Assembly: GCF_001866655.1 (NCBI RefSeq)
Contig: NZ_MLYR01000037.1
Location: 1 to 64,000 of the forward strand
Direction: 5' to 3'
Source: Bacillus sp. MUM 116
GTDB lineage: Bacteria; Bacillota; Bacilli; Bacillales; Cytobacillaceae
DNA length: 64,000 nt
Below the pieces are notes generated by a model, which was not told the origin of the DNA, did not search any database, and saw only the letters and a program-made list of their open reading frames with translations. The first letter of the stretch is position 1, and every line of letters starts with the position of its first letter. Both the position numbers and the translations under genes were made by a program. Positions 8,079 through 16,843 of the stretch are shown here, one piece after another.

Positions 8079-8191
8079 TTCCTTCAAACATTTTTTCCAA
8101 ATTATGCAAATGAATAATTTGTCCTATTTTTGATTCTGAATCATATAGATTTAGAGGGCTTGTTTTTTATAAAAAAAGGGGAGGGTCAACA

Positions 8192-9382
8192 TTGAAGTTA
8201 AAGAAATCTTTAGCCTTATTGTTAACGGGAGGGTTGGCAGCAAGTCTATTTTTAGCAGGCTGCAGTTCCAAATCAGGAGACACAGGAAAAAGTAGTTCCA
8301 ATGTAATCAAAATTGCGACACAAACACCACTTTCTGGCGGTAGTGCGACCATAGGGGAAGCGATTAAGCTGGGGGCACAGCTTAAATTGGACGAAGAAAA
8401 AGCAAAGTTTAAGGAATTAGGCTTTGACTTGCAATTGGTTCCGTATGATGACCAAGGGGATCCGAAAAAAGGAGTGGCCAATGCTCAATTGATTGGTGCC
8501 GATAAATCCATTATGGCGGTGGTCGGGCACTTTAACTCAGGTGTTGCAATTCCATCATCAGAGGTCTATGAAAAATATGCGATTCCAATGGTTTCACCAG
8601 CTAACTCTGCCGTTGAGGTAACAACAAGAGGATTAAAAACGGTAAACCGAATTGTTGCCCGCGATGATTTCCAAGGCCCTGCCGGTGCAGAATATGCGGT
8701 GAATACTTTACATGCGAAAAAGATCTTTATCGTACAGGACAAAACAGCATATGGTACAGGTCTTGCAGAAGCTTTTAAAAAAGCGGCTGAAGAAAAGGGT
8801 GCACAAATCCTTGGATTTGAAGGAATTACCGTTGGTGAAAAGGACTTTAACGGGGTTCTTAACCAAGTTGTCTCGAAAAAACCAGACCTTGTGTATTTTG
8901 GCGGAATCTATGCAGAGGGCGGCTTGTTAATCAAACAAGCGCGTGAAAAAGGCATCAATGTTCCATTCATGGGCGGAGACGGCATGGATGCTTCCACTCT
9001 TGTTGAGATTGCTGGTGACGCGATTAAAAACACCTATATTACTTCTCTAGCTGGGGACTCTACCAAATCTGCTGATGGGAAAAAGTTTATCGAAACCTAT
9101 AAAGCTAAATTTAACAAAAATACAGAGTCCTATTCAGTATATGGTTACGATACGATGGGTGTTGTTTTAAAAGGAATTGAGGATGCAATTAAAGCCAATA
9201 ACAACAAAGTGCCTACACGCGAACAAGTTCGTGATGCCGTTCGCGGGGTGAAAGATTTTCAAGGTGTGTTAACGAAGGTAAGATTTGACGGCAACGGTGA
9301 CAATGAATATGCGAAAGTGTTTATTTATAGCTTTAAAGAAGCGAAATATCCGGCAGAATTTGTTGGGGAAGTGAATAAATAA
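8192..9382 (+). CDS. livK: Branched-chain amino-acid-type ABC transporter, substrate-binding lipoprotein
   Basis: This 396-residue lipoprotein starts at a TTG at 8192 after GGGGAGGG. The signal peptide ends in the lipobox LFLAGCSS, so Cys is lipidated near residue 24. The mature part is a type I periplasmic-binding fold of the Peripla_BP_6 (LivJ/LivK) class, with TPLSGGSATIGEAIKLGAQL near residue 47 and the hinge segment VYFGGIYAEGG. It captures leucine/isoleucine/valine or a related ligand for the LivHMGF importer encoded next; ligand identity cannot be settled from sequence. A hairpin after the gene probably lowers expression of the downstream subunits. Confidence 0.92.
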   Translation: MKLKKSLALLLTGGLAASLFLAGCSSKSGDTGKSSSNVIKIATQTPLSGGSATIGEAIKLGAQLKLDEEKAKFKELGFDLQLVPYDDQGDPKKGVANAQLIGADKSIMAVVGHFNSGVAIPSSEVYEKYAIPMVSPANSAVEVTTRGLKTVNRIVARDDFQGPAGAEYAVNTLHAKKIFIVQDKTAYGTGLAEAFKKAAEEKGAQILGFEGITVGEKDFNGVLNQVVSKKPDLVYFGGIYAEGGLLIKQAREKGINVPFMGGDGMDASTLVEIAGDAIKNTYITSLAGDSTKSADGKKFIETYKAKFNKNTESYSVYGYDTMGVVLKGIEDAIKANNNKVPTREQVRDAVRGVKDFQGVLTKVRFDGNGDNEYAKVFIYSFKEAKYPAEFVGEVNK

Positions 9383-9394
9383 GTTAATAGTTTG

Positions 9395-9427
9395 AAAAGG
9401 GTATTACTCAAGGGAGAGTACCCTTTT
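9395..9427 (+). terminator. Intercistronic hairpin between livK and livH
   Basis: AAAAGGGTA pairs with TACCCTTTT around a 15-base loop, followed by CTTCT. Such partial terminators after binding-protein genes commonly give excess binding protein over permease. Confidence 0.65.
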
Positions 9428-9459
9428 CTTCTATGAATTTTGGGACAAGGGGGTTCATT

Positions 9460-10446
9460 ATGCTGAATGAAATGGTCCAGACAATTCCGCAGGTGCTGAT
9501 TGATGGACTTACATTAGGGGCGGTCTATGCCGTTATTGCATTAGGGTACACCATGGTGTATGGGATTTTGGAATTAATTAACTTTGCCCATGGGGAAATT
9601 TTTATGACTGGCGCCTTCATGGGAACAGCAATTTTACTCGTTTTAACAGGAATGGGCTGGATGTCTGCAGTACCGGCCATTGTCATGTTGATTACGGCAC
9701 TCCTCTTAACGGCACTTTTGACAGGTTTACTGGGAATGGGGATTGAGAGGGTAGCATACCGGCCATTAAGGAATGCACCTAGGCTGATTCCTTTGATTAC
9801 GGCGATTGGAATTTCCTTTTTATTGCAGGATATTGTGAGATTCATAGCTGAATTGAAAAAAGGCAACTATATTGTAACAGGTCCAAGCCTGTTTACCCAT
9901 CAGCTATCCATCAAAGCTTCATCACTTAGTTCTGTTTTTAATGATGCCAATATTAAAACTTCCTTTGTTATTGTGCTTGTCACAGCCGTAATCATGATGA
10001 TTGGTCTTGATTTATTTGTTAATCGGACTAAATGGGGAATGGCGATGAGGGCGGTTGCTCAAGATCGCGAAACCGCTTCGTTAATGACAATTAACGTGAA
10101 TAAAGTAATTTCGATGACCTTTTTTATCGGGTCCGCACTTGGCGGGGCAACGGGCGTCCTTTTTGCTGTTCAATATGGAACGATTGACCCGTACATTGGC
10201 TTTATCCTTGGTTTAAAAGCATTTACTGCAGCAGTATTGGGCGGAATTGGAAATATCCGTGGAGCAATGCTGGGCGGTTTATTGTTGGGACTGTTAGAAA
10301 TGTTTGCATCTGCCAATTTATCACTTCTTTCAGGCGGCGTCTTCGGTGCTGAATACAAGGATGTATTTGCCTTCATCATTTTAATTATCGTATTACTGTT
10401 TAAGCCGGAAGGTCTTTTAGGCAAACCGGTTACTGAGAAAGTGTAG
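9460..10446 (+). CDS. livH: ABC transporter permease LivH
   Basis: The 328-residue integral membrane protein of the LivH family has YAVIALGYTMVYGILELINF near residue 24, immediately followed by AHGEIFMTGAF. The permease loop ends with GLKAFTAAVLGGIGNIRGAM, the conserved cytoplasmic EAA-like segment that contacts the ATPases. The ATG at 9460 follows AAGGGGG; nine extra codons upstream are unlikely. It is the second gene of livKHMGF and forms the translocation pore with LivM. Confidence 0.93.
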   Translation: MLNEMVQTIPQVLIDGLTLGAVYAVIALGYTMVYGILELINFAHGEIFMTGAFMGTAILLVLTGMGWMSAVPAIVMLITALLLTALLTGLLGMGIERVAYRPLRNAPRLIPLITAIGISFLLQDIVRFIAELKKGNYIVTGPSLFTHQLSIKASSLSSVFNDANIKTSFVIVLVTAVIMMIGLDLFVNRTKWGMAMRAVAQDRETASLMTINVNKVISMTFFIGSALGGATGVLFAVQYGTIDPYIGFILGLKAFTAAVLGGIGNIRGAMLGGLLLGLLEMFASANLSLLSGGVFGAEYKDVFAFIILIIVLLFKPEGLLGKPVTEKV

Positions 10447-10454
10447 GTGAGAAG

Positions 10455-11750
10455 ATGAAATCTTTATGGAACAACTATAAAAATAACAAAGTTTTTCAGG
10501 GGATTTTTCTGCTCATATACATTGGAATTACATCATTAAGTTTATTTTTTGCCCAGAAGTCGGTGATTGCGTTTTTACTTTTATTAGCTTCTCTATTACT
10601 CTTGTATTTTACAAATTTTAAGAATCTAACAAAATGGATGATCGCCTTTGTTGTATTAGTATTTTTACTCCCGTTTACGGCGAGTCAAGGGGATGCTTAT
10701 CAATCCTATATGGAAGTAGCTACGCTGGTGGGGATCTATACATCGATGGCCCTCGGTTTAAATATCGTTGTCGGAATGGCGGGACTGCTTGATTTAGGGT
10801 TTATTGCCTTTTTTGCGGTGGGGGCCTATTCATATGGAATTTTTGCGACAGCGCAGGCAAATAATTTTATGCCATTTGGACATTTTCCGCTCTCGGGTGA
10901 GAGCTTTTGGTTCTTTATTATTATTGGCTGTTTGGTGGCGGCATTGTTTGGGGTTTTACTAGGAATACCGGTTCTGCGGGTAAAAGGGGATTATTTAGCG
11001 ATTGTTACTCTCGGCTTCGGAGAGATTATCAGAATCATTTTTAACAACCTTGATCGACCGGTTAATATTACAAATGGTGCAATGGGGATACCATCGGTTA
11101 CTCCACCGCGATTGTTTGGCATTGATTTTCTTTATCCAAGCCAATTTTATTATGTTGTCCTTGTGATTTTATTGTTTACGATTTTTACCGTCCGCCGCTT
11201 TGAATATTCGAAAATCGGCCGTTCCTGGAAGGCTGTCAGGGAAAATGAAATTGCCGCACAGGCGATGGGAGTTCCATTAGTAAGGACGAAACTGATGGCT
11301 TTTGCGATTGGCGCTTCGTTTTCGGGGATGATGGGGGTGGTTTTTGCCGCCAAACAAGCATTTGTAGACCCCACCAGTTTTACCTTGCTAGAGTCAATAA
11401 CGATTTTAGTCATGGTTATTTTAGGAGGAATGGGAAGTGTTCCCGGAGTTATTCTTGGGGCGGCTGTTATGACGATTTTGAACTTGCAAGTATTAACAGA
11501 GCTTACAAATTGGTTAAATCAGCTAAATACATCGGGGGTTCTGTCGATTCCAGATGCTCTTTCACCTTCAAAAATGCAACGGCTGATTTTTGGATTATTG
11601 TTAATCCTGTTCGCATTATACCGGCCCAAGGGACTCTTACCAGCTAAAAATCGCAAATACGATGAAAAAGAAATACGAGATGGAAGTCTGGAAGCAAAAA
11701 GTACAATCACACCTGATCCATCGCAGCTTGATAAAGCGCAGGAGGTGTAA
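10455..11750 (+). CDS. livM: ABC transporter permease LivM
   Basis: The 431-residue permease of the LivM family has an N-terminal hydrophobic extension of about 90 residues before the conserved core. The core shows GLNIVVGMAGLLDLGFIAFF near residue 100, GIPVLRVKGDYLAIVTLGFG and the ATPase-contact segment ESITILVMVILGGMGSVPG near 315. It ends with a charged cytoplasmic tail. It begins eight bases after livH and ends three bases before livG starts, so translation is likely coupled. Confidence 0.93.
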   Translation: MKSLWNNYKNNKVFQGIFLLIYIGITSLSLFFAQKSVIAFLLLLASLLLLYFTNFKNLTKWMIAFVVLVFLLPFTASQGDAYQSYMEVATLVGIYTSMALGLNIVVGMAGLLDLGFIAFFAVGAYSYGIFATAQANNFMPFGHFPLSGESFWFFIIIGCLVAALFGVLLGIPVLRVKGDYLAIVTLGFGEIIRIIFNNLDRPVNITNGAMGIPSVTPPRLFGIDFLYPSQFYYVVLVILLFTIFTVRRFEYSKIGRSWKAVRENEIAAQAMGVPLVRTKLMAFAIGASFSGMMGVVFAAKQAFVDPTSFTLLESITILVMVILGGMGSVPGVILGAAVMTILNLQVLTELTNWLNQLNTSGVLSIPDALSPSKMQRLIFGLLLILFALYRPKGLLPAKNRKYDEKEIRDGSLEAKSTITPDPSQLDKAQEV

Positions 11751-11753
11751 GGA

Positions 11754-12530
11754 ATGGCAATTTTAGAAGTGAAAAATTTAACGAAAACATTCGGTGGACT
11801 TACTGCGAATAATGATGTTTCGATGACCGTTGAGAAAAATTCAATCACAGCGGTGATTGGCCCGAATGGAGCCGGAAAAACAACTTTTTTTAATATGATT
11901 ACAGGGGTATACCAGCCAACCTCTGGTTCGATTTTGCTTGAAAATGAATCATTAGTTGGCTTAAAGCCTCATGAGGTGTGCAAAAAGGGAATTGCCCGCA
12001 CCTTTCAAAATATCCGTTTGTTTAATGAAATGGCTGTCATTGAAAATGTCTTGGTTGGCATGCATATTCATTTAAGGGCAGGGCTTTTTGGGATTTTGTT
12101 TAATCTTCCCGGGATTCGAAAAGAGGAGAGGGTTTCTGAAATAAAGGCATTTCAATTATTGGAATATGTCGGGCTGGCCGACTTGCTAAATGAAAAAGCC
12201 TGCAATTTAAGCTATGGCGCCCAAAGAAGATTGGAAATCGCAAGAGCGCTCGCAGCGGGGCCAAAGGTTCTCTTATTAGATGAACCTGCAGCAGGAATGA
12301 ATCCGAAGGAAACGAAGGAATTGACACAGTTGATTAAAAAAATGCGAGATGAATTTAATCTAACAGTGATATTAATTGAACATGATATGAAGCTTGTAAT
12401 GGAAATTTCCGAGCATATTGTGGTCCTCGACCATGGGGAAAAAATTGCAGAGGGAAAGCCGGAAGAAATTCGGAATAATCCGAAGGTTATCGAGGCTTAC
12501 CTCGGGTCAGGGGCTGTTCACGCTGGTTAG
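11754..12530 (+). CDS. livG: ABC transporter ATPase LivG
   Basis: The 258-residue ATP-binding subunit has Walker A GPNGAGKTTFFNMITG near residue 37, the Q-loop segment ARTFQNIRLF, the signature region LSYGAQRRLEIARALA (LSYGAQ in place of LSGGQ, normal for LivG) and Walker B VLLLDEPAAGMNP with the switch His in LIEHDM. It energises the LivHM pore. It lies 11 bases before livF. Confidence 0.95.
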   Translation: MAILEVKNLTKTFGGLTANNDVSMTVEKNSITAVIGPNGAGKTTFFNMITGVYQPTSGSILLENESLVGLKPHEVCKKGIARTFQNIRLFNEMAVIENVLVGMHIHLRAGLFGILFNLPGIRKEERVSEIKAFQLLEYVGLADLLNEKACNLSYGAQRRLEIARALAAGPKVLLLDEPAAGMNPKETKELTQLIKKMRDEFNLTVILIEHDMKLVMEISEHIVVLDHGEKIAEGKPEEIRNNPKVIEAYLGSGAVHAG

Positions 12531-12540
12531 GGGGGAAAGA

Positions 12541-13242
12541 ATGCTTCAATTAAAAAATGTAGAAACTTTTTATGGCGGGATACAGGCTTTAAAGGGGATT
12601 GATATTTCGGTAGATAAAGGGGAAATTGTCACGCTGATTGGCAGTAATGGTGCCGGGAAATCGACGACATTAAAATCCATCAGCGGGCTGGCGAAAGTTA
12701 AAGCTGGCAGTATTGTTTATAAGGGATCTACTATTTCGAATAAACCGGCACATGAAACAACACTTTTGGGGATTGCCCATGTTCCCGAGGGAAGAAGAAT
12801 TTTTCCAAGATTGACGGTAAAGGAAAACCTGTTAATGGGGGCGTTTTCGGTAAAAAGTAAGCAGGTGATTGAAGAACGGCTGGTGCGTGTCTTTCATTAT
12901 TTTCCGAAGCTTAAGGATCGCCTTGAGCAAAAGGGAGGTACGATGAGCGGCGGGGAACAACAGATGCTTGCGATTGGCCGAGCACTGATGATGAAACCGG
13001 ACTTGCTTATGCTTGATGAGCCCTCGATGGGCCTGGCACCCATTATCGTCGAACAAATCTTCGAAATCATCAAAGAACTTAACGAGGAAGGGATCACCAT
13101 CCTGCTCGTCGAACAAAATGCCTACCAAGCCCTGCAAGTCGCCCACCGCGGCTACGTCATCCAAACCGGAGAAATCAAACTCCAAGGCAATGGCTATGAA
13201 TTGATAACCAATGAAGAGGTTCGGGATGCTTACCTGGCATAA
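12541..13242 (+). CDS. livF: ABC transporter ATPase LivF
   Basis: The 233-residue second ATPase of the importer has Walker A GSNGAGKSTTLKSISG near residue 35, signature MSGGEQQMLAIGRALM near 135 and Walker B LLMLDEPSMGLAP. The ATG at 12541 follows AGGGGGGAAAG. A longer frame from 12418 overlaps livG and is not used. The last 150 bases are noticeably richer in C than the rest (runs such as CACCATCCTGCTCGTC), a local change in codon use. A palindromic repeat and a strong terminator close the operon. Confidence 0.95.
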   Translation: MLQLKNVETFYGGIQALKGIDISVDKGEIVTLIGSNGAGKSTTLKSISGLAKVKAGSIVYKGSTISNKPAHETTLLGIAHVPEGRRIFPRLTVKENLLMGAFSVKSKQVIEERLVRVFHYFPKLKDRLEQKGGTMSGGEQQMLAIGRALMMKPDLLMLDEPSMGLAPIIVEQIFEIIKELNEEGITILLVEQNAYQALQVAHRGYVIQTGEIKLQGNGYELITNEEVRDAYLA

Positions 13243-13260
13243 ATTGAAAGGTTAGAATAA

Positions 13261-13302
13261 CGACAAAATTCGGATGGTGATAGGCATCACCCGAATTTTG
13301 TC
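13261..13302. repeat. Dispersed palindromic repeat, copy A
   Basis: GACAAAATTCGG then TGGTGATAGGCATCACC then CGAATTTTGTC forms a long near-perfect hairpin 19 bases after the livF stop. It shares its core with elements at 34511, 37273, 57389 and 31314. Confidence 0.8.
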
Positions 13303-13305
13303 AAA

Positions 13306-13343
13306 AAGGAAGAACAGTTCGGAGAGCTGTTCTTCCTTTTTTT
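13306..13343 (+). terminator. liv operon terminator
   Basis: GGAAGAACAG (13308-13317) pairs with CTGTTCTTCC (13327-13336), followed by seven T. Confidence 0.92.
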
Positions 13344-13397
13344 GAATTTTCTTTTTCTTGTTTATATTTTTACTTTATCACACTATTATTTTACCAC

Positions 13398-13426
13398 TTT
13401 ACCAAACTAAAATATCGTAGTATAAT
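13398..13426 (+). promoter_or_regulatory. SigA promoter of the APC permease transcript
   Basis: TTTACC, 17 bases, then TATAAT at 13421-13426. The predicted start near 13433 gives a leader of about 190 bases containing the His-rich ORF. Confidence 0.65.
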
Positions 13427-13460
13427 TTTTCACATAATAAATTTGATGAGGTGATTGTTT

Positions 13461-13535
13461 ATGATAATAACAATTAAAAATAACTACAATTCCATTATGG
13501 CACACCATCATCAAAACCATCATCATTCTTGTTGA
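13461..13535 (+). CDS. Histidine-rich leader peptide (24 residues), candidate attenuation ORF
   Basis: The short ORF starts with ATG at 13461, nine bases after GAGGTGA, and ends at TGA 13533-13535. Its C-terminal half reads HHHQNHHHSC, so six of eight consecutive codons are His. It lies between a good SigA promoter and an APC amino-acid permease gene 85 bases downstream. By analogy with his-type leader peptides, ribosome stalling at His codons could control the permease. I see no classic GC-rich terminator in the 85 bases that follow, so the mechanism would have to act on translation or a weak structure. A metal-binding micropeptide is the alternative. Confidence 0.55.
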   Translation: MIITIKNNYNSIMAHHHQNHHHSC

Positions 13536-13619
13536 TTGCTAACTATTATTAACTCGATAAAGAATTTTAAAATGACAACAAAATAATGAGTGTAAATTTA
13601 CAAGAGAGGATTTTTCATC

Positions 13620-15041
13620 ATGGAAAATAAAAAATGGGGTTTATGGATATTAACAACGTTTGTTGTTGGAAATATGGTTGGCGGGGGCATATTCATGCTT
13701 CCCAGCAATATGGCTCAAGTGGCAAGTCCGTTTGGATCAATGTCCGCTTGGGGGATTACGGGATTAGGTGTTTTATTTATCGCACTTGTTTTTGGGAATT
13801 TAGCAACAAGGAAGCCGGAGCTAAAGGCCGGACCGCAGAGTTATGCGCAAGCGATGTTTTCATCGCCGAAAGCAGGACGTCTTGCCGGTTATAGCATGGC
13901 ATGGGGATATTGGGCAGCAAACTGGGCCGCGACTACTTCCGTCATCATCACGTTTGCCGGCTATCTGTCCACTTTCTTTCCGATTATGCAAAGTACGAAA
14001 GTGATTTTTACAGCTGGAACTTTCTCATTGGAATTGGGCAAATTTATTTCTTTCATGGTATGTACGGTTATGCTTTGGGGGATTCAAACGATTTTATCAA
14101 AAAGCTTTAACGGCGGCGGTAAATTGAACTTCATTGCAACGGCGGCAAAGGTAATTGGGTTCGCTTTATTTATCGTCGCGACATTGTTTATTTTTGATGC
14201 TGCAAACATCGGAAATGGCACGGATTTTGTTGATAAAGCTGGAAAATCCGCATTATTTGGCAGCCAAATCAATTCGGCAGCGATTTTAACCTTATGGGCA
14301 TTTATTGGGATTGAGTCAGCGGTTATGCTTTCAAATCGTGCAAAGTCCCAAAGAGATGTTAAAATGGCAACGATTATTGGCTTAATTATTTCACTTGTTA
14401 TTTATATCGGAATCACACTTTTAACGATGGGGGCTTTGCCTGCCGAAGCGTTAAAGACTTCACAAAAACCTTTAGTGGACGCGTTGGGACAAGTCGTGGG
14501 TTCAGGCGGAGGAAAACTCATGGCCTTGCTTGCCCTAGTTTCATTATTTGGTTCAACTGTAGGATGGATTGTCGTGAGTACTGAGGTTCCTTATCAGGCG
14601 GCCAAAGTTCAATTATTCCCAGCGTTTTTTGGTAAAACCAATCGAAAAGGCAGTCCGGTTAACTCATTAACATTGACCAATATTATGACACAAATCTTTT
14701 TGTTCTCAACGATTTCCGGTACGATTACAGAGGCCTATAATTTTGTAATTGTAGTCGCAACGCTTGCCTACCTGATTCCATATTTGGTATCGGCACTGTA
14801 TCAATTAAAACTGATCCTAACTGGTGAAACCTATGACACGATTAAAGGCTCAAGAGTATTGGATGGAATTATTACAGTTTTAGCCCTTGTTTATTCGTTG
14901 TGGGTAATTAAAACCGGAACGGCAGACATGAAAACATTCGTATTAGGAATTGGGTTGTTTGTAATTGGTTTGGTTTTATATCCGTTTGTGATGCAGGAGC
15001 GGAAGGCGGTCGAAAAAGAAAAAGAGACAAAAGCAGCTTAA
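13620..15041 (+). CDS. APC-family amino-acid antiporter (basic amino acid/polyamine type)
   Basis: The 473-residue membrane protein has 12 or more hydrophobic segments. The N-terminal VGNMVGGGIFMLPSNMA (near residue 16) is the glycine-rich TM1 substrate/ion motif of the APC superfamily. Overall it looks like ArcD/YdgI/HdcP-like amino acid:amine exchangers, with AFIGIESAVMLSNRAKSQRD in TM6. The upstream His-rich leader ORF suggests histidine (or histidine/histamine) as substrate, which is inference. It is a single-gene transcript with a clear promoter and terminator. Confidence 0.8.
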   Translation: MENKKWGLWILTTFVVGNMVGGGIFMLPSNMAQVASPFGSMSAWGITGLGVLFIALVFGNLATRKPELKAGPQSYAQAMFSSPKAGRLAGYSMAWGYWAANWAATTSVIITFAGYLSTFFPIMQSTKVIFTAGTFSLELGKFISFMVCTVMLWGIQTILSKSFNGGGKLNFIATAAKVIGFALFIVATLFIFDAANIGNGTDFVDKAGKSALFGSQINSAAILTLWAFIGIESAVMLSNRAKSQRDVKMATIIGLIISLVIYIGITLLTMGALPAEALKTSQKPLVDALGQVVGSGGGKLMALLALVSLFGSTVGWIVVSTEVPYQAAKVQLFPAFFGKTNRKGSPVNSLTLTNIMTQIFLFSTISGTITEAYNFVIVVATLAYLIPYLVSALYQLKLILTGETYDTIKGSRVLDGIITVLALVYSLWVIKTGTADMKTFVLGIGLFVIGLVLYPFVMQERKAVEKEKETKAA

Positions 15042-15055
15042 TTTGATTTGAAACA

Positions 15056-15091
15056 GGATGACCTACTGTGGTAGGAGCATCCTTTTTTTTT
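15056..15091 (+). terminator. Terminator of the APC permease gene
   Basis: GGATG-A-CCTAC pairs with GTAGG-AG-CATCC, followed by nine T. Confidence 0.9.
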
Positions 15092-15123
15092 GGTTAGATA
15101 CCTCCAAATATTGGAATGCATAG

Positions 15124-16641
15124 CTAAGATAAGTTTGGCAGCAAATCAAGCATCATAGCCGCTTGTAATGCGAGCCAAAGTTCAGCTACATTGCTGGTGT
15201 CATCTAGGCGACGCCCTGTAATTTGTTCAATCCGGTTAATTCTGTAGACTAACGTCTGTTTATGGATATGTAATGTTTTTGCAGCACCCTGCCAAGAGCG
15301 ATTTTCACGCAGATAGACATAGAGTGTCAAAGGCAACTGGCTGTTGTGACGTGTGTCATATGCTAACAAGTCGCCAAGGATTTGTTCTACTAGCTCCCTA
15401 GCTTCACTCATGCTTCTGGGCAAGAAAGGGGATACAGGTGATTCTTCGCTATAGTAAACAACTGTTTTTTCGTGTGTCTCTGCTGCTCTTAACGCCCAGA
15501 GGGCTTCTTGATACGCCTCTTGTGTACGTGTAGAGTGCTTAATAGTATTACTGATTCCCAAACGTATGTTGGTCGGCAACTCAGCCTGTAAACCGGAAAG
15601 CGCGACTGCAGTAGACGGGAGAAGGATAACAAGAACATTTTCACGACGAGTTAACAGATGCGGAATACCGCTAGCATATAACTGGAGATGCAACCATGCG
15701 TGGTCGAATTGCTCTGCTTCTACTGAGCACGCAACAATACACAGGTGTTCGTTTTCGAGTTCATGTTCAGCCAATAAAAGGGAAGCAGCGTCAGCTGTAA
15801 TTCGTCCTTCAATAAGGCCAGTCAAGATCTCAGCTCCTAATCGTCTTTGGCGTTCATGCAAACCCGTATCTTTTTCAACCACCAGTCCTACAATTGTTGC
15901 GATATGGCGTAGTACTAAGTTATCAGGGATAACTGATGAATGAGTAATGGCCACCAATAACGCGGGTCGGGAAGAAGGAACAGACATTTGTACCCCTTTG
16001 GCTTCATTCTGTTCTAATCTTTGTATAGTGAATGAGTGAGATATATCCCTGCAACGTATATCTACATGCATATCCAAAATAGGATTCGACAACTTCCCAT
16101 CATGGAATAGTGGCTTTCTATTAACTGGGTCTATAACATAAATCGTACAATTAATAATCTCGCCGAGCATTCCGAGTATTATAGCAGGAGAAGTAGTATG
16201 TATGAATTGTCGGGCAATTTCGTACACACGCAACGTCTGCACTACTCGCGAGTGCTCTTTGTGGGTGTTAGCATCTGCTACAGCACGTGAAATGGCCATC
16301 CAAGGAACCTCATAAGCAGTTAACAAAATGGGAAAGTTGTTGCGATCAGCTTCAGCTAGTAGAGGATTAGTCAACTCAGGAGCAAACATCCCTTCCGCAA
16401 TTGCTATCCCGCTCACTCTTCCATCTATGAGGCGTTTTAAGTATGTCTCTTGCTCCTGTGCAAGTCTTGGAATGGCCAGACCAGTAGTCATGATTAATTC
16501 ACCCCCGGTCATCCATGGGGCTGGGTCGGGTAGTTCACATACATGTGCCCAGGTGATATGGCGTTCTAGTCCGGCAGTTCCCGCAATAACCTTCGTCTGC
16601 AAGTGTGGATTACTGACCAGCTCACGAATAGTAATTGTCAT
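15124..16641 (-). CDS. PucR-family transcriptional regulator
   Basis: The 505-residue regulator has an N-terminal PucR domain (about 1-125; TAGLERHITWAHVCELPDPA is typical), a degenerate GGDEF-like middle region (about 270-400) and a C-terminal PucR helix-turn-helix (about 440-500; WQGAAKTLHIHKQTLVYRIN). PucR proteins respond to nitrogen metabolites; B. subtilis PucR controls purine use. The ATG at 16641 is preferred, as AGGATGA sits seven bases upstream; the ATG at 16647 is too close. It is divergent from the oxidoreductase/NCS1/ALDH operon and is its probable regulator. Confidence 0.9.
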   Translation of the reverse strand: MTITIRELVSNPHLQTKVIAGTAGLERHITWAHVCELPDPAPWMTGGELIMTTGLAIPRLAQEQETYLKRLIDGRVSGIAIAEGMFAPELTNPLLAEADRNNFPILLTAYEVPWMAISRAVADANTHKEHSRVVQTLRVYEIARQFIHTTSPAIILGMLGEIINCTIYVIDPVNRKPLFHDGKLSNPILDMHVDIRCRDISHSFTIQRLEQNEAKGVQMSVPSSRPALLVAITHSSVIPDNLVLRHIATIVGLVVEKDTGLHERQRRLGAEILTGLIEGRITADAASLLLAEHELENEHLCIVACSVEAEQFDHAWLHLQLYASGIPHLLTRRENVLVILLPSTAVALSGLQAELPTNIRLGISNTIKHSTRTQEAYQEALWALRAAETHEKTVVYYSEESPVSPFLPRSMSEARELVEQILGDLLAYDTRHNSQLPLTLYVYLRENRSWQGAAKTLHIHKQTLVYRINRIEQITGRRLDDTSNVAELWLALQAAMMLDLLPNLS

Positions 16642-16723
16642 AAGCATTCATCCTATCGTACGAAATTTATTATAAAGTTTGTATTTTTAGACGTATTGCG
16701 AAGCAAGTAAACGAAACACTATA

Positions 16724-16750
16724 CTGAATTTACAGAATTTACTGAATTGA
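16724..16750 (+). promoter_or_regulatory. Three tandem 9-bp repeats in the divergent PucR intergenic region
   Basis: CTGAATTTA, CAGAATTTA and CTGAATTGA follow each other without gaps, about 95 bases before the oxidoreductase start. Direct 9-bp repeats put sites nearly on one DNA face, suiting a multimeric activator. Binding by the adjacent PucR protein is inferred from position. Confidence 0.4.
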
Positions 16751-16843
16751 TACAATCTTATGAATAAATTTAGTATATCACTATCAGCCTTGGAATGAAA
16801 GTGAAGGTCATAGGACTACGGTTTATGGAGGAGTGTAATTATA

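Noticed and set aside
12418-12540. Longer livF reading frame overlapping livG
   Set aside because: The ABC domain starts at the ATG at 12541 with an AGGGGGG site; the extension is out-of-frame livG sequence.
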